A stretch of 64,000 nucleotides of DNA from Agrobacterium tumefaciens (GCA_025559845.1 CP048469.1:496001-560000); one strand, 5' to 3'; counted from the stretch's first letter, positions 1-8,502 are shown. Translations and numbers: made by a program. Notes: generated by a model not told the origin, from the sequence alone.

Positions 1-156
1 GATGAAAGGGCCAACAAGCCGTCGCTGCCGTGTTGGCAGGGCGCGACGCACAGCGAAGCCACCAATGTCGCTGGAACGCGGAATGATGAGATTTTCGATG
101 GCATCACAAGCGAAGGCATCGCCCGCGGCAGGATCATTTCCGGGAAAGAAGGACAT
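1..156 (-). CDS. Pirin family protein, N-terminal fragment
   Basis: The frame opens with ATG at 156 on the minus strand and runs off the window after 52 codons, so the C-terminal part is missing. The visible N-terminus contains the stretch IGGFAVRRALPTRQRRLVGPF, which matches the conserved start of pirin-type cupins (usually IPR..DLGGF.VRR.LP...R..VGPF). Pirins are non-haem iron bicupin proteins; some have quercetinase activity or act as redox-sensing cofactors, but the substrate cannot be told here. It lies 198 bp downstream of xseB in the same direction, with an inverted repeat between them, so it is probably a separate unit. The family call is firm; the function is open. Confidence 0.8.
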   Translation of the reverse strand, partial: MSFFPGNDPAAGDAFACDAIENLIIPRSSDIGGFAVRRALPTRQRRLVGPFI

Positions 157-311
157 CAACACTCTCCAAAGTCGATCTCGGCAGAGTAGCACAAAGCTGC
201 GCCCTTGGCAGATCGCGATAGTAAACAGTGCGTCAGTCTTTTTGCCTCAACCGCCTGAGCGCTCAACCATCGAAGCGGCCGCAACGCTCGGATCGGTAGA
301 CCATTGGTTGC

Positions 312-344
312 GAGTTCGGCAATTCTGATATGATTGCCGAACTC
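312..344. repeat. Perfect 12-bp inverted repeat between xseB and the pirin gene
   Basis: GAGTTCGGCAAT at 312-323 and its exact reverse complement at 333-344 enclose a 9-base loop. No T run follows on either strand, so it is not a typical intrinsic terminator. It sits 11 bp past the xseB stop and about 155 bp before the pirin start, so it may be a 3'-end stabiliser, a weak terminator or an operator for the pirin gene. Confidence 0.6.
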
Positions 345-354
345 AAGCTATGTA

Positions 355-609
355 TTATTCGCCGTCGAGAGGTTCTACGCCCTGCGGTCTGCCGGCGCGG
401 TCAAGACGGATTTTTTCGATACGCTTCTCGGCTGCGTTCAATAGCGTTTCGCAATGTTTTTTCAGGGCTTCGCCACGCTCGTAGATGGCGATGGATTCGT
501 CCAGAGCCACGTCGCCGCGCTCCAGCCTTGCGACAATGCTTTCCAGCTCGGCGACAGCTTTTTCGAAAGAATAACCGCTGACGTCGGCTGTGTTGGCATT
601 TTCCGTCAT
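355..609 (-). CDS. xseB: Exodeoxyribonuclease VII small subunit
   Basis: 84-residue protein that partners XseA in exonuclease VII, which degrades single-stranded DNA to oligonucleotides in repair. The sequence shows the family signature [20 protein letters not shown] followed by [14 protein letters not shown], which form the helical hairpin of the subunit. The usual length is 70-90 residues. I chose ATG at 609 because GAAGGG lies about 6 bases upstream; a TTG at 615 overlapping the previous stop would add two residues. It begins 2 bp after the stop of the histone-deacetylase-like gene, so the two are probably cotranscribed. The large subunit gene is not in this window. Confidence 0.95.
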   Translation of the reverse strand: MTENANTADVSGYSFEKAVAELESIVARLERGDVALDESIAIYERGEALKKHCETLLNAAEKRIEKIRLDRAGRPQGVEPLDGE

Positions 610-611
610 AT

Positions 612-1547
612 TCAACCCTTCATCATTCTCAAGATATGCATGGCTGCCGATTCCGCCAGCCCTTCCAGATCATAACCACCTTCGAGCAGGCTGACGACCC
701 GGTTTGACGCGTATTTGTCGGCCATTTCCAGAAGACGACCCGTCGCCCAGTCGAAATCCTCACCGACCAGATTGATGTGTGCCAGCGGATCGCGGTGATG
801 CGCGTCAAAACCGGCGGAAATGATGATCAGGTCAGGCGAAAAGTCGGCAATTGCTGGCAGGACTCGCGACTTGAATGCCTCGCGAAAATGGTCACTGCCG
901 GTATTCGGCGAAAGGGGCGCGTTGACGACGTTGTTCTTGACGCCGGTTTCATTCTTGTCACCACTCCATGGATAAAGCGGCATCTGGTGCGTGGAGCAGA
1001 ACAGCACCGATGTGTCGTTCCAAAAAATGTCCTGCGTGCCGTTTCCGTGGTGCACGTCCCAGTCAACAATGGCGACACGTTCGGCGCCATGAACCTTTTG
1101 TGCATGGCGGGCGGCAATGGCGGCGTTGTTGAAAAGGCAGAAGCCCATCGCCTTCGCGGTTTCGGCATGATGGCCAGGCGGGCGGGCAGCGACGAAAACA
1201 TTGTCGGCCTTGCCGGAGAAAACATCATCCACACCGGCCATCGCAGCGCCAATTCCGGTCAGTGCCGCCTGCAGGCTTTTCGGCGAAGCATAGGTGTCGG
1301 CTTCGATACGGTTGAGCTCTCCATCTTCTTCCGGAATGCTGCGCATCACGGAAAGCAGATGTTCTTCGGGATGCGCCAACAGCACGACATCTTCATTCGC
1401 CTGCGGTGCCTGCTTGCGCTCCAGCCTTTCGAAATTGGGATGCTCGAGGGCAATATTCAGGGAGCGCAGGCGATCAGGCCGCTCGGGATGGCCTTCAGGC
1501 ACGATGTGTTCGAGAAAAATCGGATGTTCGTAGAGGCGCGTCGCCAT
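612..1547 (-). CDS. Histone deacetylase / acetoin-utilisation (AcuC) family hydrolase
   Basis: 311 residues, the usual size of bacterial class II HDAC-like deacetylases. Zinc-site motifs are intact: RPPGHHAE around residues 122-129 (catalytic His pair), [11 protein letters not shown] at 162-172 (metal ligands Asp164 and His166), [13 protein letters not shown] around 245-257 (second metal Asp) and a C-terminal [10 protein letters not shown]. The family removes acetyl groups from acetyl-lysine, acetylpolyamines or related amides; the substrate is not predictable. ATG at 1547 follows GGGAGGGAAAGA, a good ribosome site. It is first in a likely two-gene unit with xseB. The AcuC-like label reflects the superfamily, not proof of acetoin metabolism. 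Confidence 0.9.
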   Translation of the reverse strand: MATRLYEHPIFLEHIVPEGHPERPDRLRSLNIALEHPNFERLERKQAPQANEDVVLLAHPEEHLLSVMRSIPEEDGELNRIEADTYASPKSLQAALTGIGAAMAGVDDVFSGKADNVFVAARPPGHHAETAKAMGFCLFNNAAIAARHAQKVHGAERVAIVDWDVHHGNGTQDIFWNDTSVLFCSTHQMPLYPWSGDKNETGVKNNVVNAPLSPNTGSDHFREAFKSRVLPAIADFSPDLIIISAGFDAHHRDPLAHINLVGEDFDWATGRLLEMADKYASNRVVSLLEGGYDLEGLAESAAMHILRMMKG

Positions 1548-1571
1548 TCTTTCCCTCCCGGAAAACGGTTT

Positions 1572-2135
1572 TCAGGCGCGTTGTGGCAGGAGCGGGTAAC
1601 CGGCCATGACGGCACGGCCTGCCAGAGCTGCCAGCAGCGCCTTCAACGCGTCACCGGGAATGAAGGCCATCGAACCGAGAAACGCCTTGGTAAAGCCCAT
1701 GCCGGTGACCAGAGCCAGATATGTGATGCCGAAAGCATAGAGGACGACAACGCCGCCGATCAGGCTGGCAACAAAAAAGCCTGCGCCCTGTGCCAGAGCC
1801 GACTGATTGCGGTTTACCAGCTTTTCCGAAAGATAGCCGGTGACGAATACCGCGGCGATCCAGCCGATGAGGAAGCCGGTCGTTGGGGTGGTGAAAATCG
1901 ACAGGCCGCCGCGCCCGCCGGAAAGAACCGGAAGACCGATGGCGGCAATGAGAATGGTCAGAAGCACGGCCAGCGTGCCGCGTTTTGCACCGAGTACCAC
2001 GCCCGCCAGCATCACACCGAGAGACTGTGCCGTTATCGGGACTGGAATGAAGCCGAGCGTAATCGGCGGCAACAGCCCAAGCGCAATAATGATGGCGGCA
2101 AACAGCGAGATCAGCACGAGGTCACGGGTTTTCAT
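1572..2135 (-). CDS. bioY: Biotin ECF transporter S component BioY
   Basis: 187-residue integral membrane protein with about six hydrophobic segments, the substrate-binding (S) component of the energy-coupling-factor biotin importer. The stretches PVPITAQSLGVMLAG and GGRGGLSIFTTPTTGFLIG (near residues 30-95) are characteristic of BioY. It is last in the order bioM-bioN-bioY, 29 bp after bioN, so T, A and S subunits come from one transcript. A second bioY is at 39213. BioY proteins bind biotin with high affinity and can work alone or with BioMN; the dedicated MN pair argues for high-rate uptake here. Confidence 0.93.
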   Translation of the reverse strand: MKTRDLVLISLFAAIIIALGLLPPITLGFIPVPITAQSLGVMLAGVVLGAKRGTLAVLLTILIAAIGLPVLSGGRGGLSIFTTPTTGFLIGWIAAVFVTGYLSEKLVNRNQSALAQGAGFFVASLIGGVVVLYAFGITYLALVTGMGFTKAFLGSMAFIPGDALKALLAALAGRAVMAGYPLLPQRA

Positions 2136-2164
2136 GGCAGCGGTTCCTGATGATTGTCAGGCTG

Positions 2165-2770
2165 TCAGCTTTGGCCTCTGAAACCGCGCGCGTCAATGGC
2201 GTCGGCAATCGCGTCCGCATCCTTCAACGTCATAATGATGACAGGAACGATGATTGTACCGGGTTTGGCCGGCACACCGCGCGCCCGGTGCGCATCCTTC
2301 ACCGCATGATAACGGTTGACGATTTCTGGTACGAAACGCACCACGAGTCCGACGGCAAGGCCAATGTCGGCGGCTCGGGCAAGTCCAAGCTTTTCAAGTG
2401 GTATTGCCGCCAGAGTTATCTCGTCCATAAACTGCGAAATGCTGACAGTGATGGTGATCGCCGTGGCGAGAAAGGCAAGCGAGGTCAATCGCAGCAGCGC
2501 AATCGTAGCATCATTTGCAGAAACAAAGGCGTAGCTGAAAGCGGCAACCAGAAGAATTGTCAGCATCACGGGACGAAGCCGGAAGGCGATATCCTTAAGG
2601 GGTAAGCGTGTCTGCTGCAGAACGACAGCGGCGACGATAACGGCCGCTGAGAGCAGCACGAGGTCACGCGTCAGGAACAACGCGACGCTGAAAGCGGCAA
2701 GTGCAACGAGCTTGATGCGCGGAGAAAGTCGATGAAGCCAACCAGATCCCTCAACGTGCAGCGATTTCAT
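2165..2770 (-). CDS. bioN: Energy-coupling factor transmembrane T component BioN
   Basis: 201 residues with four to five membrane spans. The C-terminal cytoplasmic part carries the T-component signature with Ala-Arg-Gly motifs (AHRARGVPAK near residue 167 and DAIDARGFRGQ near 190) that couple to the ATPase grooves. Its ATG overlaps the bioM stop by 4 bp (ATGA), which suggests translational coupling. T components link BioM ATP hydrolysis to toppling of BioY in the inner membrane. Shared family features cannot by themselves separate BioN from other T components (CbiQ-like); the neighbours make the assignment. Confidence 0.9.
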   Translation of the reverse strand: MKSLHVEGSGWLHRLSPRIKLVALAAFSVALFLTRDLVLLSAAVIVAAVVLQQTRLPLKDIAFRLRPVMLTILLVAAFSYAFVSANDATIALLRLTSLAFLATAITITVSISQFMDEITLAAIPLEKLGLARAADIGLAVGLVVRFVPEIVNRYHAVKDAHRARGVPAKPGTIIVPVIIMTLKDADAIADAIDARGFRGQS

Positions 2771-3447
2771 GATGCGGCCACCTCCAGATAGCGGTCGATC
2801 GCCTCTTCAGGTGCTGCATCGGCCACCAGCGATCCCTGATGGAACACCAGCACTCGGTCGAAATTTGCCAGCAACGGCAGATCGTGGGTGATAACGATCA
2901 GATCCTGCGACAGCGACGCCATTGTCTTTTCGACGATGGTGCGGTTTTTCAGGTCGAGCTGATTGGTCGGCTCATCGAGGATCAGCACTTTCGGCTCCGT
3001 GACGAGAAGCGCAGCAAGGGCCGAAAGCTGCAACTCGCCGCCGGACAGTTCATGGGCACGTCTGTCTTCGAGATGGGCAATGCCAAGATTGGTAAGGACT
3101 GTTTTTACTCGTCCCTCTGTTTCCGCTTTGCCAAGGCCAAGCCGCTTCAGGCCGAAGGCGATATCCTCGCGCACGATCGGCAGAATGATCTGGTTATGTG
3201 GGTTTTGAAAAATGAACCCGACAGTCCTGAGTACGGCCTCTGCGTCTCTCACCGTATCGAGCCGGTTGACTGTGACCGTACCGCTTGTCGGTTTGTTGAG
3301 GCCATTGATGAGGCGGGCGAATGTCGTCTTGCCCGAACCGTTGAGACCAACGACGCCGATACGCCGTTCCGTGAGTGTCAGTGACAGGGGGAGCAAGATG
3401 TGTCGGCTTTCAATGGTCACGCCGGCTGCTTCGAAACGAATGTCCAA
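2767..3447 (-). CDS. bioM: Energy-coupling factor ATPase BioM
   Basis: 226-residue ABC ATPase. Visible motifs are Walker A GLNGSGKT (34-41), Q-loop Gln81, signature LSGGE (134-138) and Walker B LILDEP (155-160) followed by the D-loop and a switch His in VITHDLPL. It powers biotin import with BioN and BioY. The start is probably TTG at 3447: AAGGA lies about 10 bases upstream and no in-frame ATG precedes it. It heads the bioMNY unit. The upstream region holds only a degenerate resemblance to a BioR box (GGTTCTATAACC at 3533-3544), so BioR control of this operon is not shown. Confidence 0.92.
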   Translation of the reverse strand: MDIRFEAAGVTIESRHILLPLSLTLTERRIGVVGLNGSGKTTFARLINGLNKPTSGTVTVNRLDTVRDAEAVLRTVGFIFQNPHNQIILPIVREDIAFGLKRLGLGKAETEGRVKTVLTNLGIAHLEDRRAHELSGGELQLSALAALLVTEPKVLILDEPTNQLDLKNRTIVEKTMASLSQDLIVITHDLPLLANFDRVLVFHQGSLVADAAPEEAIDRYLEVAAS

Positions 3448-3620
3448 GGTGCTGATGTCCTTACGAACGGAATGCGAAAACGGAGAACATTTCGCATGAG
3501 GTTCCGCTCAAATCATAATCGAGATCGGTTCGGGTTCTATAACCTCTCATCAAAAGAAGCGAAACAAGGAACAAAAAAAGAACATTGCAATCGCTGCAAA
3601 GCCGTCCTACCGTCAGCACC

Positions 3621-4811
3621 ATGGCGATTCAGATATCGAATGAAGCAGCAAGACGGATTTTCCTGGCGCGGCAGGGGCTTTGCTCACCGCCTGGAAGAGC
3701 GCTTTCGAAGGATGGGCTGCTTCAGCTCATCACGGATATCGGCTTCGTGCAGGTCGATAGTATCGGTACTGTCGAGCGTGCTCACCACCAGATTATCTTC
3801 TCCCGAAATCAGACCTACAAGCGCGAGCATCTGACCGCGTTGCTGGAAAAGGATCGGGCGCTTTTCGAACATTGGACGCATGATGCGTCCATTCTGCCCA
3901 CGGCTTTTTATCCCTATTGGAAACATCGCTTCCGCCGCCGTGAGCCGATCATCCAGGAACGTTGGCGCAAGTGGCACGGCGAAGGGTTCGATGCCGCGTT
4001 TGGCGATACGCTTGAGCGTATTTCGGCGGGCGGCCCGGTCATGGCACGAGAGCTGAAGGAAGACGGGCATCAGTCCGGAGGCTGGTGGAACTGGCATCCC
4101 TCCAAGACGGCGCTCGAATATCTTTGGCATACCGGCAAACTTGCGATTTCGGGGCGGGTGAACTTTCAGAAAGTGTACGACCTGGCCGAGCGCGTCATTC
4201 CTCTCGAACATCACGAGGCGGAAATAGAGCATGAAGCCTTTGTTGATTGGGCCTGCCGGGAGGCGCTGGGCAGGCTCGGCTTTGCGACGCATGGCGAAAT
4301 TGCCGCATTTTTCGATATCGTTACCCCGCAGGAAGCGAAGGATTGGGTTACCAGCCATCGCGATGAATTGAGCGAAGTCTTCGTCGGTGCGAATGATGGC
4401 AGCAGTGTCCGCCAGTCTTACGCCTTTGCGGATTTCAGCGCCGATGTTTCAGGTCAGCCGGAGCCGTCCTCCCGGGTTCGTGTTCTCAGCCCTTTTGATC
4501 CGTTGCTGCGCGACCGAAATCGAACCGAACGGCTGTTCGGGTTTTATTACCGCATCGAGGTTTTCGTACCGGAGCCGAAGCGGCAATACGGCTATTACGT
4601 TTTTCCGCTTCTCGAAGGCGACCGCCTGATCGGCCGTATCGACATGAAAGCGGACCGCAAGGGGGGAACGCTGGACGTGCGCAAGCTGTGGCTTGAAGCT
4701 GGTGTACGCGGCTCCGCCGGGCGCCTGGAAAAGCTGGATGCTGAGCTTGCCCGTCTTGCCCGTTTCACAGGGGTCGAGCGCGTGAATTACCTCGACGGTT
4801 GGCGGGACTAG
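3621..4811 (+). CDS. Winged-helix DNA glycosylase-like protein, YcaQ/AlkZ family
   Basis: 396 residues of the HTH_42 (DUF1006) family, winged-helix DNA glycosylases; E. coli YcaQ unhooks interstrand crosslinks and removes bulky alkylated bases. The motif FVQVDSI (Gln-Val-Asp, around residues 46-52 of the chosen protein) sits where the family has its catalytic QxQ or QxD motif; the Asp form is typical of the YcaQ subgroup. ATG at 3621 is chosen because homology starts at MAIQISNEAARR; a TTG at 3585 could add 12 residues. No clear ribosome site is seen. The gene stands alone, divergent from bioM and convergent with ribB. The activity on crosslinks is inferred from family. Confidence 0.85.
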   Translation: MAIQISNEAARRIFLARQGLCSPPGRALSKDGLLQLITDIGFVQVDSIGTVERAHHQIIFSRNQTYKREHLTALLEKDRALFEHWTHDASILPTAFYPYWKHRFRRREPIIQERWRKWHGEGFDAAFGDTLERISAGGPVMARELKEDGHQSGGWWNWHPSKTALEYLWHTGKLAISGRVNFQKVYDLAERVIPLEHHEAEIEHEAFVDWACREALGRLGFATHGEIAAFFDIVTPQEAKDWVTSHRDELSEVFVGANDGSSVRQSYAFADFSADVSGQPEPSSRVRVLSPFDPLLRDRNRTERLFGFYYRIEVFVPEPKRQYGYYVFPLLEGDRLIGRIDMKADRKGGTLDVRKLWLEAGVRGSAGRLEKLDAELARLARFTGVERVNYLDGWRD

Positions 4812-4838
4812 ATATTGCTGTTGTTCATGGTTTTGTTT

Positions 4839-4872
4839 CCATCCTCTCGGGCCTGAAACGCCGAGAGGATGG
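4839..4872. terminator. Hairpin between convergent YcaQ-like gene and ribB
   Basis: CCATCCTCTCGG at 4839-4850 pairs perfectly with 4861-4872 across a 10-base loop. There is no strong T tract on either side, so it may be a weak or Rho-assisted bidirectional terminator for the two converging genes. Confidence 0.5.
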
Positions 4873-4890
4873 GCATTGTGTTGCTCAGGA

Positions 4891-5991
4891 TCAGCAGATT
4901 TCCGTTGCGGAAATTTTGATGCCGAAGCCTTCCAGACCCACATAGTGACGCTCGCGGGTCGTCATCAGCTTGATTGAGCTGATGCCGAGATCCTTGAGAA
5001 TTTGCGCGCCAAGGCCGATTTCCAGCCATTCGTTTTCGCGTGAACGTGCCTGCGCATGCGCCTCTTCGGGATCACGCGCCTTTCGGCGGCCAGGCACCTG
5101 ACCGACACCAACCGAACCTTCGCGCAGGTAGATGATCACGCCTCGACCTTCTTCGGCGATCTTCTGCATATAGTGGCGTACCGGCTGGCGACTGCCGAAA
5201 ATGTCGTCGGCAACATTTTCCGGATGTAGGCGAACGGGAATGTCGATGCCGTCACGGATATCACCGAAAATGACGGCCATATGCTGCATAGGGTCCCAGG
5301 GCAGGGAGTAGGTTTGCGCCTTGGCGGGACCGAACGGGGTCTCGACGGTGAAAGACGATTCCATTTCCACCAGCGTTTCCTTGCGCTGGCGATAGGCGAT
5401 CAGATCGGCAACCGATACCTGCTTCAGACCGTGGGTTTCCGCAAAGGCGGAAACCTGTGGACCACGCGTAACCGTTCCATCGTCATTGACAAGTTCGCAG
5501 ATTACGCCAATCGGCGGCAGTCCTGCGAGCCTGCAGAGGTCGACGGCTGCTTCCGTATGGCCAGACCGCATCAGCACGCCGCCTTCGCGGGAGATGAGCG
5601 GGAAAATATGTCCGGGGCGGGTAAAGTCAGCCGGGCCGACATTGGGGTTGGCGAGGTTGCGAACCGTCAGCGTGCGGTCTTCCGCAGAAATGCCGGTTGT
5701 CGTGCCGTGCTTGAAATCGACCGTGACGGTGAACGCCGTTGTGTGGGCGCTGTCGTTTTCCGCCACCATGGCGTTAAGGTTCAGCCGCTTGGCTTCTTCG
5801 CGCGGCATCGGCGCACAGACGATGCCGGAGGTGTGGCGGACGATGAAGGCCATTTTTTCCGGCGTGCAGTGAACCGCCGCGATAATCAGGTCGCCTTCGT
5901 TTTCGCGATCGTCATCATCCGTCACGACGACGAGTTCACCGGCTTCAAATGCGCGGATAGCCTCAACGACGCGCTTCTGGTCATATGCCAT
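4891..5991 (-). CDS. ribB: 3,4-dihydroxy-2-butanone 4-phosphate synthase with degenerate GTP cyclohydrolase II domain
   Basis: 366 residues. Residues 1-205 form a complete DHBP synthase (riboflavin pathway, ribulose 5-phosphate to dihydroxybutanone phosphate), with the acidic loop DDDDRENEGD (25-34), RPGHIFPL and HTEAAVDL motifs. Residues from about 212 resemble GTP cyclohydrolase II (RibA), but where RibA has its zinc cysteines (C..GD.FGS..CDC) this protein reads LHPENVADDIFGSRQP, with no cysteine. The second domain is therefore probably catalytically dead, as in other proteobacterial RibB-RibX fusions, and a separate RibA is expected elsewhere. It starts 12 bp after aroC stops, in the same operon, and no FMN riboswitch precedes it. 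Confidence 0.92.
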   Translation of the reverse strand: MAYDQKRVVEAIRAFEAGELVVVTDDDDRENEGDLIIAAVHCTPEKMAFIVRHTSGIVCAPMPREEAKRLNLNAMVAENDSAHTTAFTVTVDFKHGTTTGISAEDRTLTVRNLANPNVGPADFTRPGHIFPLISREGGVLMRSGHTEAAVDLCRLAGLPPIGVICELVNDDGTVTRGPQVSAFAETHGLKQVSVADLIAYRQRKETLVEMESSFTVETPFGPAKAQTYSLPWDPMQHMAVIFGDIRDGIDIPVRLHPENVADDIFGSRQPVRHYMQKIAEEGRGVIIYLREGSVGVGQVPGRRKARDPEEAHAQARSRENEWLEIGLGAQILKDLGISSIKLMTTRERHYVGLEGFGIKISATEIC

Positions 5992-6003
5992 TTCGGGTGT
6001 TCC

Positions 6004-7101
6004 TCATTTCAGCCGGCCGGTCTGACCGCGGTCTCTCAAATAATGGTCGGCAACGGTGCAGGCGATCATTGCCTCACCGATCGGAACGGCACGAATGCCG
6101 ACGCAAGGGTCATGGCGACCCTTGGTGCGGACATCGACGTTCTTGCCATCGGCATCGATGGACTGACGCTCGGTCAGGATCGACGACGTGGGCTTGATCG
6201 CAAATCGCGCAATCACCGGCTCGCCCGTCGCAATGCCGCCGAGAATGCCACCGGCATGGTTGGACAGGAACAAAGGTTTACCGTCATTGCCCATGCGCAT
6301 TTCATCGGCGTTTTCTTCACCGGAAAGCTCTGCAGAGGCAAAACCTTCGCCAATCTCGACACCCTTGACGGCGTTGATCGACATCAGATTTGAGGCGATG
6401 TCCTGATCGAGCTTTGCGTAAATCGGCGCGCCAATGCCAGCAGGAACGCCCTCGGCGACCACTTCAATGACGGCGCCGATTGAAGAACCTGCCTTGCGAA
6501 TGCCGTCAAGATACTCTTCCCAGACGGGAACCATCGCGGCATCCGGGCAGAAGAATGGGTTCTGGTCGACCTGATCCCAGTCCCAGTTGTCGCGGTTGAT
6601 CTTGTGTTTACCGATCTGAACCAGCGCACCCCGGACATTCAGGCTTGGTACAACCTTGCGGGCAATGGCACCTGCGGCAACACGCGCAGCCGTCTCTCGG
6701 GCCGAAGAGCGGCCACCGCCACGATAGTCGCGGATGCCGTATTTGAGGTCATAGGTGAAATCGGCGTGGCCGGGGCGGAAGCGACGGGCAATCTCGCCAT
6801 AGTCCTTCGAGCGCTGGTCAGTGTTTTCGATCAGCATCGAGATCGGTGTGCCGGTGGTGATCAGCGTTTCGCCGTCCTCATCCAGCATCACGCCGGACAG
6901 AACCTTGACGATATCGTCTTCGCGACGCTGGGTGACGAACCGGCTTTGGCCGGGTTTTCTCTTGTCCATCCAGTGCTGCACTTCGGCAAGCGTAAAGCGG
7001 ATGCCGGGCGGGCAGCCATCTACCACGCAGCCCAATGCAGGACCGTGGCTTTCTCCCCAGGTGGTAACGCGAAAAAGATGACCGAAGCTATTATGCGACA
7101 T
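6004..7101 (-). CDS. aroC: Chorismate synthase
   Basis: 365 residues, normal length. AroC converts 5-enolpyruvylshikimate 3-phosphate to chorismate using reduced FMN, the last common step to aromatic amino acids. The three family signatures are present: [14 protein letters not shown] near the N-terminus, the [17 protein letters not shown] segment (near 130-147) and the C-terminal [19 protein letters not shown] stretch (here [15 protein letters not shown]). ATG at 7101. The downstream neighbour ribB makes the riboflavin precursor, which fits since AroC depends on flavin. A 413-bp gene-free region precedes it and should hold the promoter. Confidence 0.97.
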   Translation of the reverse strand: MSHNSFGHLFRVTTWGESHGPALGCVVDGCPPGIRFTLAEVQHWMDKRKPGQSRFVTQRREDDIVKVLSGVMLDEDGETLITTGTPISMLIENTDQRSKDYGEIARRFRPGHADFTYDLKYGIRDYRGGGRSSARETAARVAAGAIARKVVPSLNVRGALVQIGKHKINRDNWDWDQVDQNPFFCPDAAMVPVWEEYLDGIRKAGSSIGAVIEVVAEGVPAGIGAPIYAKLDQDIASNLMSINAVKGVEIGEGFASAELSGEENADEMRMGNDGKPLFLSNHAGGILGGIATGEPVIARFAIKPTSSILTERQSIDADGKNVDVRTKGRHDPCVGIRAVPIGEAMIACTVADHYLRDRGQTGRLK

Positions 7102-7514
7102 ACTGCTACAGACCAGAAAAAACAGGGCACACCTGCGGACAGGCAGCCGTTGGAAACAAGCGGACCTGTCATAGTGGAAAATCGGAATAAGGCAAAAGCC
7201 TTTCTTTCGATCAGCGTCGATGATCCGGTGACGCAGTGTTCATGGTTGTTCGGCGTTCGGAAAAAAGCGGCTTTAGAGCCTTGTCGCCAATGACCTTGAG
7301 GAGGCGATTCGATGTCCTTCGCGCGGAGCGCGGTCATGAAACAAATATGAAAGGAACGTCCTTTTTGATGAATACTGCAGGTTTTCCCGTGTTGCTGGAA
7401 AATGCGGTGTAAAATTTCCTAACGGCTTGATCGTTCCGCGAAATCCGTTCATCAATTGGGCCGAAAATGTCATGGTTGCGGGCAACTTCCGCCACATTCG
7501 AAAGGCACTTCTTC
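7102..7514. other. Gene-free region between aroC and the DUF1344 gene
   Basis: 413 bp separating two divergently transcribed genes. I see no convincing ORF with ribosome site, no EcfG-type promoter and no terminator. Short structures exist (for example AAAGGA-acg-TCCTTT near 7349-7363) but nothing I would call. It presumably carries the promoters of aroC and of the DUF1344 gene. Confidence 0.5.
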
Positions 7515-7817
7515 ATGCATCAAAAGTTTTCACGCAAATCCACGAAAGCTAGATCGATGCGTTTGATGATTGCCGCCCTTCTGGCCACCGCCAACCTGTT
7601 GGCCCCGATCAACGGGTACACCCAGAGTGTCGACGTGGAAGGCACGATCAGCAAGATCGACGTCAACGCGCTGACCATCACGCTTAACGATGGAAAAACC
7701 TACCGTGTGCCTGAGGAGTTCAACTTCGAAGGTTTGAAGGCGGGTGTGAAAGTCGTGGTCTTCTACACGGAAGTGGATGGAAAGCGCGTCGTCGATGACA
7801 TGGACGTGCTGCAATAA
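7515..7817 (+). CDS. Secreted DUF1344 domain protein
   Basis: 100 residues. Residues 1-40 look like a Sec signal peptide: a basic start (QKFSRKSTKARSMR) then LMIAALLATANLLAP and a likely cleavage before the mature part beginning near QSVDVEG. The mature part, about 62 residues, has the DUF1344 pattern EGTISKIDVNALTITLNDGK, a small beta-rich fold common in Rhizobiales. Function unknown. ATG at 7515 follows AAAGG at a suitable distance; an internal ATG at 7557 would give a shorter signal and is a real alternative. It stands alone between aroC and the convergent phosphatase gene. Confidence 0.8.
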   Translation: MHQKFSRKSTKARSMRLMIAALLATANLLAPINGYTQSVDVEGTISKIDVNALTITLNDGKTYRVPEEFNFEGLKAGVKVVVFYTEVDGKRVVDDMDVLQ

Positions 7818-7876
7818 GAGGATCTGCAGTCATTCTGGTCCGTCGCCGGAATGACATGGGGTGTTGTCCCGTTAGG

Positions 7877-8470
7877 TCAGGAAATCCATTCCGCGAAGTT
7901 CTTGTCTATTTCGACCTTCATGATGCGGTCCTGCGGGATTTGCGTCGTTGACGCTTCGTGCTTGTCCATGCCGGAAATCAGACGGAAGATCGAGCGAATG
8001 ACGCCGCCATGGCAGACGCAAACCGTCTGTCTGTCGATCGATGACAGCCATGCGCCGATCCGCCATGAGAGAATTTCGTAGCTTTCCGCATCCTGGCCCG
8101 GCGGGATGAAGTCCCACTTGTTGGCCTTGCGCTCCCTTACCCGCTCTGGAAAACTCTGTTTGAGTTCAGGCAGGGTGTGGCCTTCCCAGTCACCGAATGA
8201 CAATTCGACCAGTCGGTCGTCGGTGCGATAGGCGAGGGGATCAAGACCCATGGCGCCGCGCATCAGTTCCATCGTTTCGCGTGTACGCCCGAGTGGGCTT
8301 GCGACATAATCGAAATCGCCGGCGGTGGCGCCGAGAATACGCGAAAGCGTCTTGCCGTTTCCGGCCGCCTGCGAGCGGCCGAAATCATTGAGCGGGACAT
8401 CTTTCTGTCCCTGAAGCCGGCGTACCGCATTCCAGTCTGTCTGTCCGTGCCGGATCACATAGACGAGCAA
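7877..8470 (-). CDS. Histidine phosphatase family protein (phosphoglycerate mutase-like)
   Basis: 197 residues of the histidine phosphatase superfamily. The catalytic RHGQTDWN motif lies at residues 7-14 (phospho-accepting His8), and the partner His is in VCVCHGGVIRSI around residue 154. Substrate unknown: the family includes cofactor-dependent mutases, fructose-bisphosphatases and many small phosphatases. The start is TTG at 8470, since an in-frame stop lies a few codons upstream and starting later would remove the first strand before the RHG motif. It follows fabI by 32 bp in the same direction, so the two are probably cotranscribed. Confidence 0.85.
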   Translation of the reverse strand: MLVYVIRHGQTDWNAVRRLQGQKDVPLNDFGRSQAAGNGKTLSRILGATAGDFDYVASPLGRTRETMELMRGAMGLDPLAYRTDDRLVELSFGDWEGHTLPELKQSFPERVRERKANKWDFIPPGQDAESYEILSWRIGAWLSSIDRQTVCVCHGGVIRSIFRLISGMDKHEASTTQIPQDRIMKVEIDKNFAEWIS

Positions 8471-8502
8471 AGCGGTACCCCTGTTTCAGAAATGCCCTAA
8501 GG

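Noticed and set aside
777..2150. Long open frame on the plus strand across the deacetylase and bioY genes
   Set aside because: It is antisense to two clearly recognised genes, has no family-like sequence and is explained by the GC-rich third positions of the real genes.
3479..3505. EcfG-like motif on the minus strand upstream of bioM (GGAAC-N18-CGTT)
   Set aside because: The spacer is one base longer than the accepted 16-17, and no stress link exists for bioMNY.
3533..3544. GGTTCTATAACC as a BioR box for bioMNY
   Set aside because: Only 7 of 10 positions match the BioR consensus in the best alignment, so it is not a supported site.
5992..6003. FMN riboswitch before ribB
   Set aside because: Only 12 bp separate aroC and ribB, so there is no space for a riboswitch.
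7347..7412. 21-codon reading frame starting with ATG upstream of aroC
   Set aside because: No ribosome site or family sequence supports it; likely chance.
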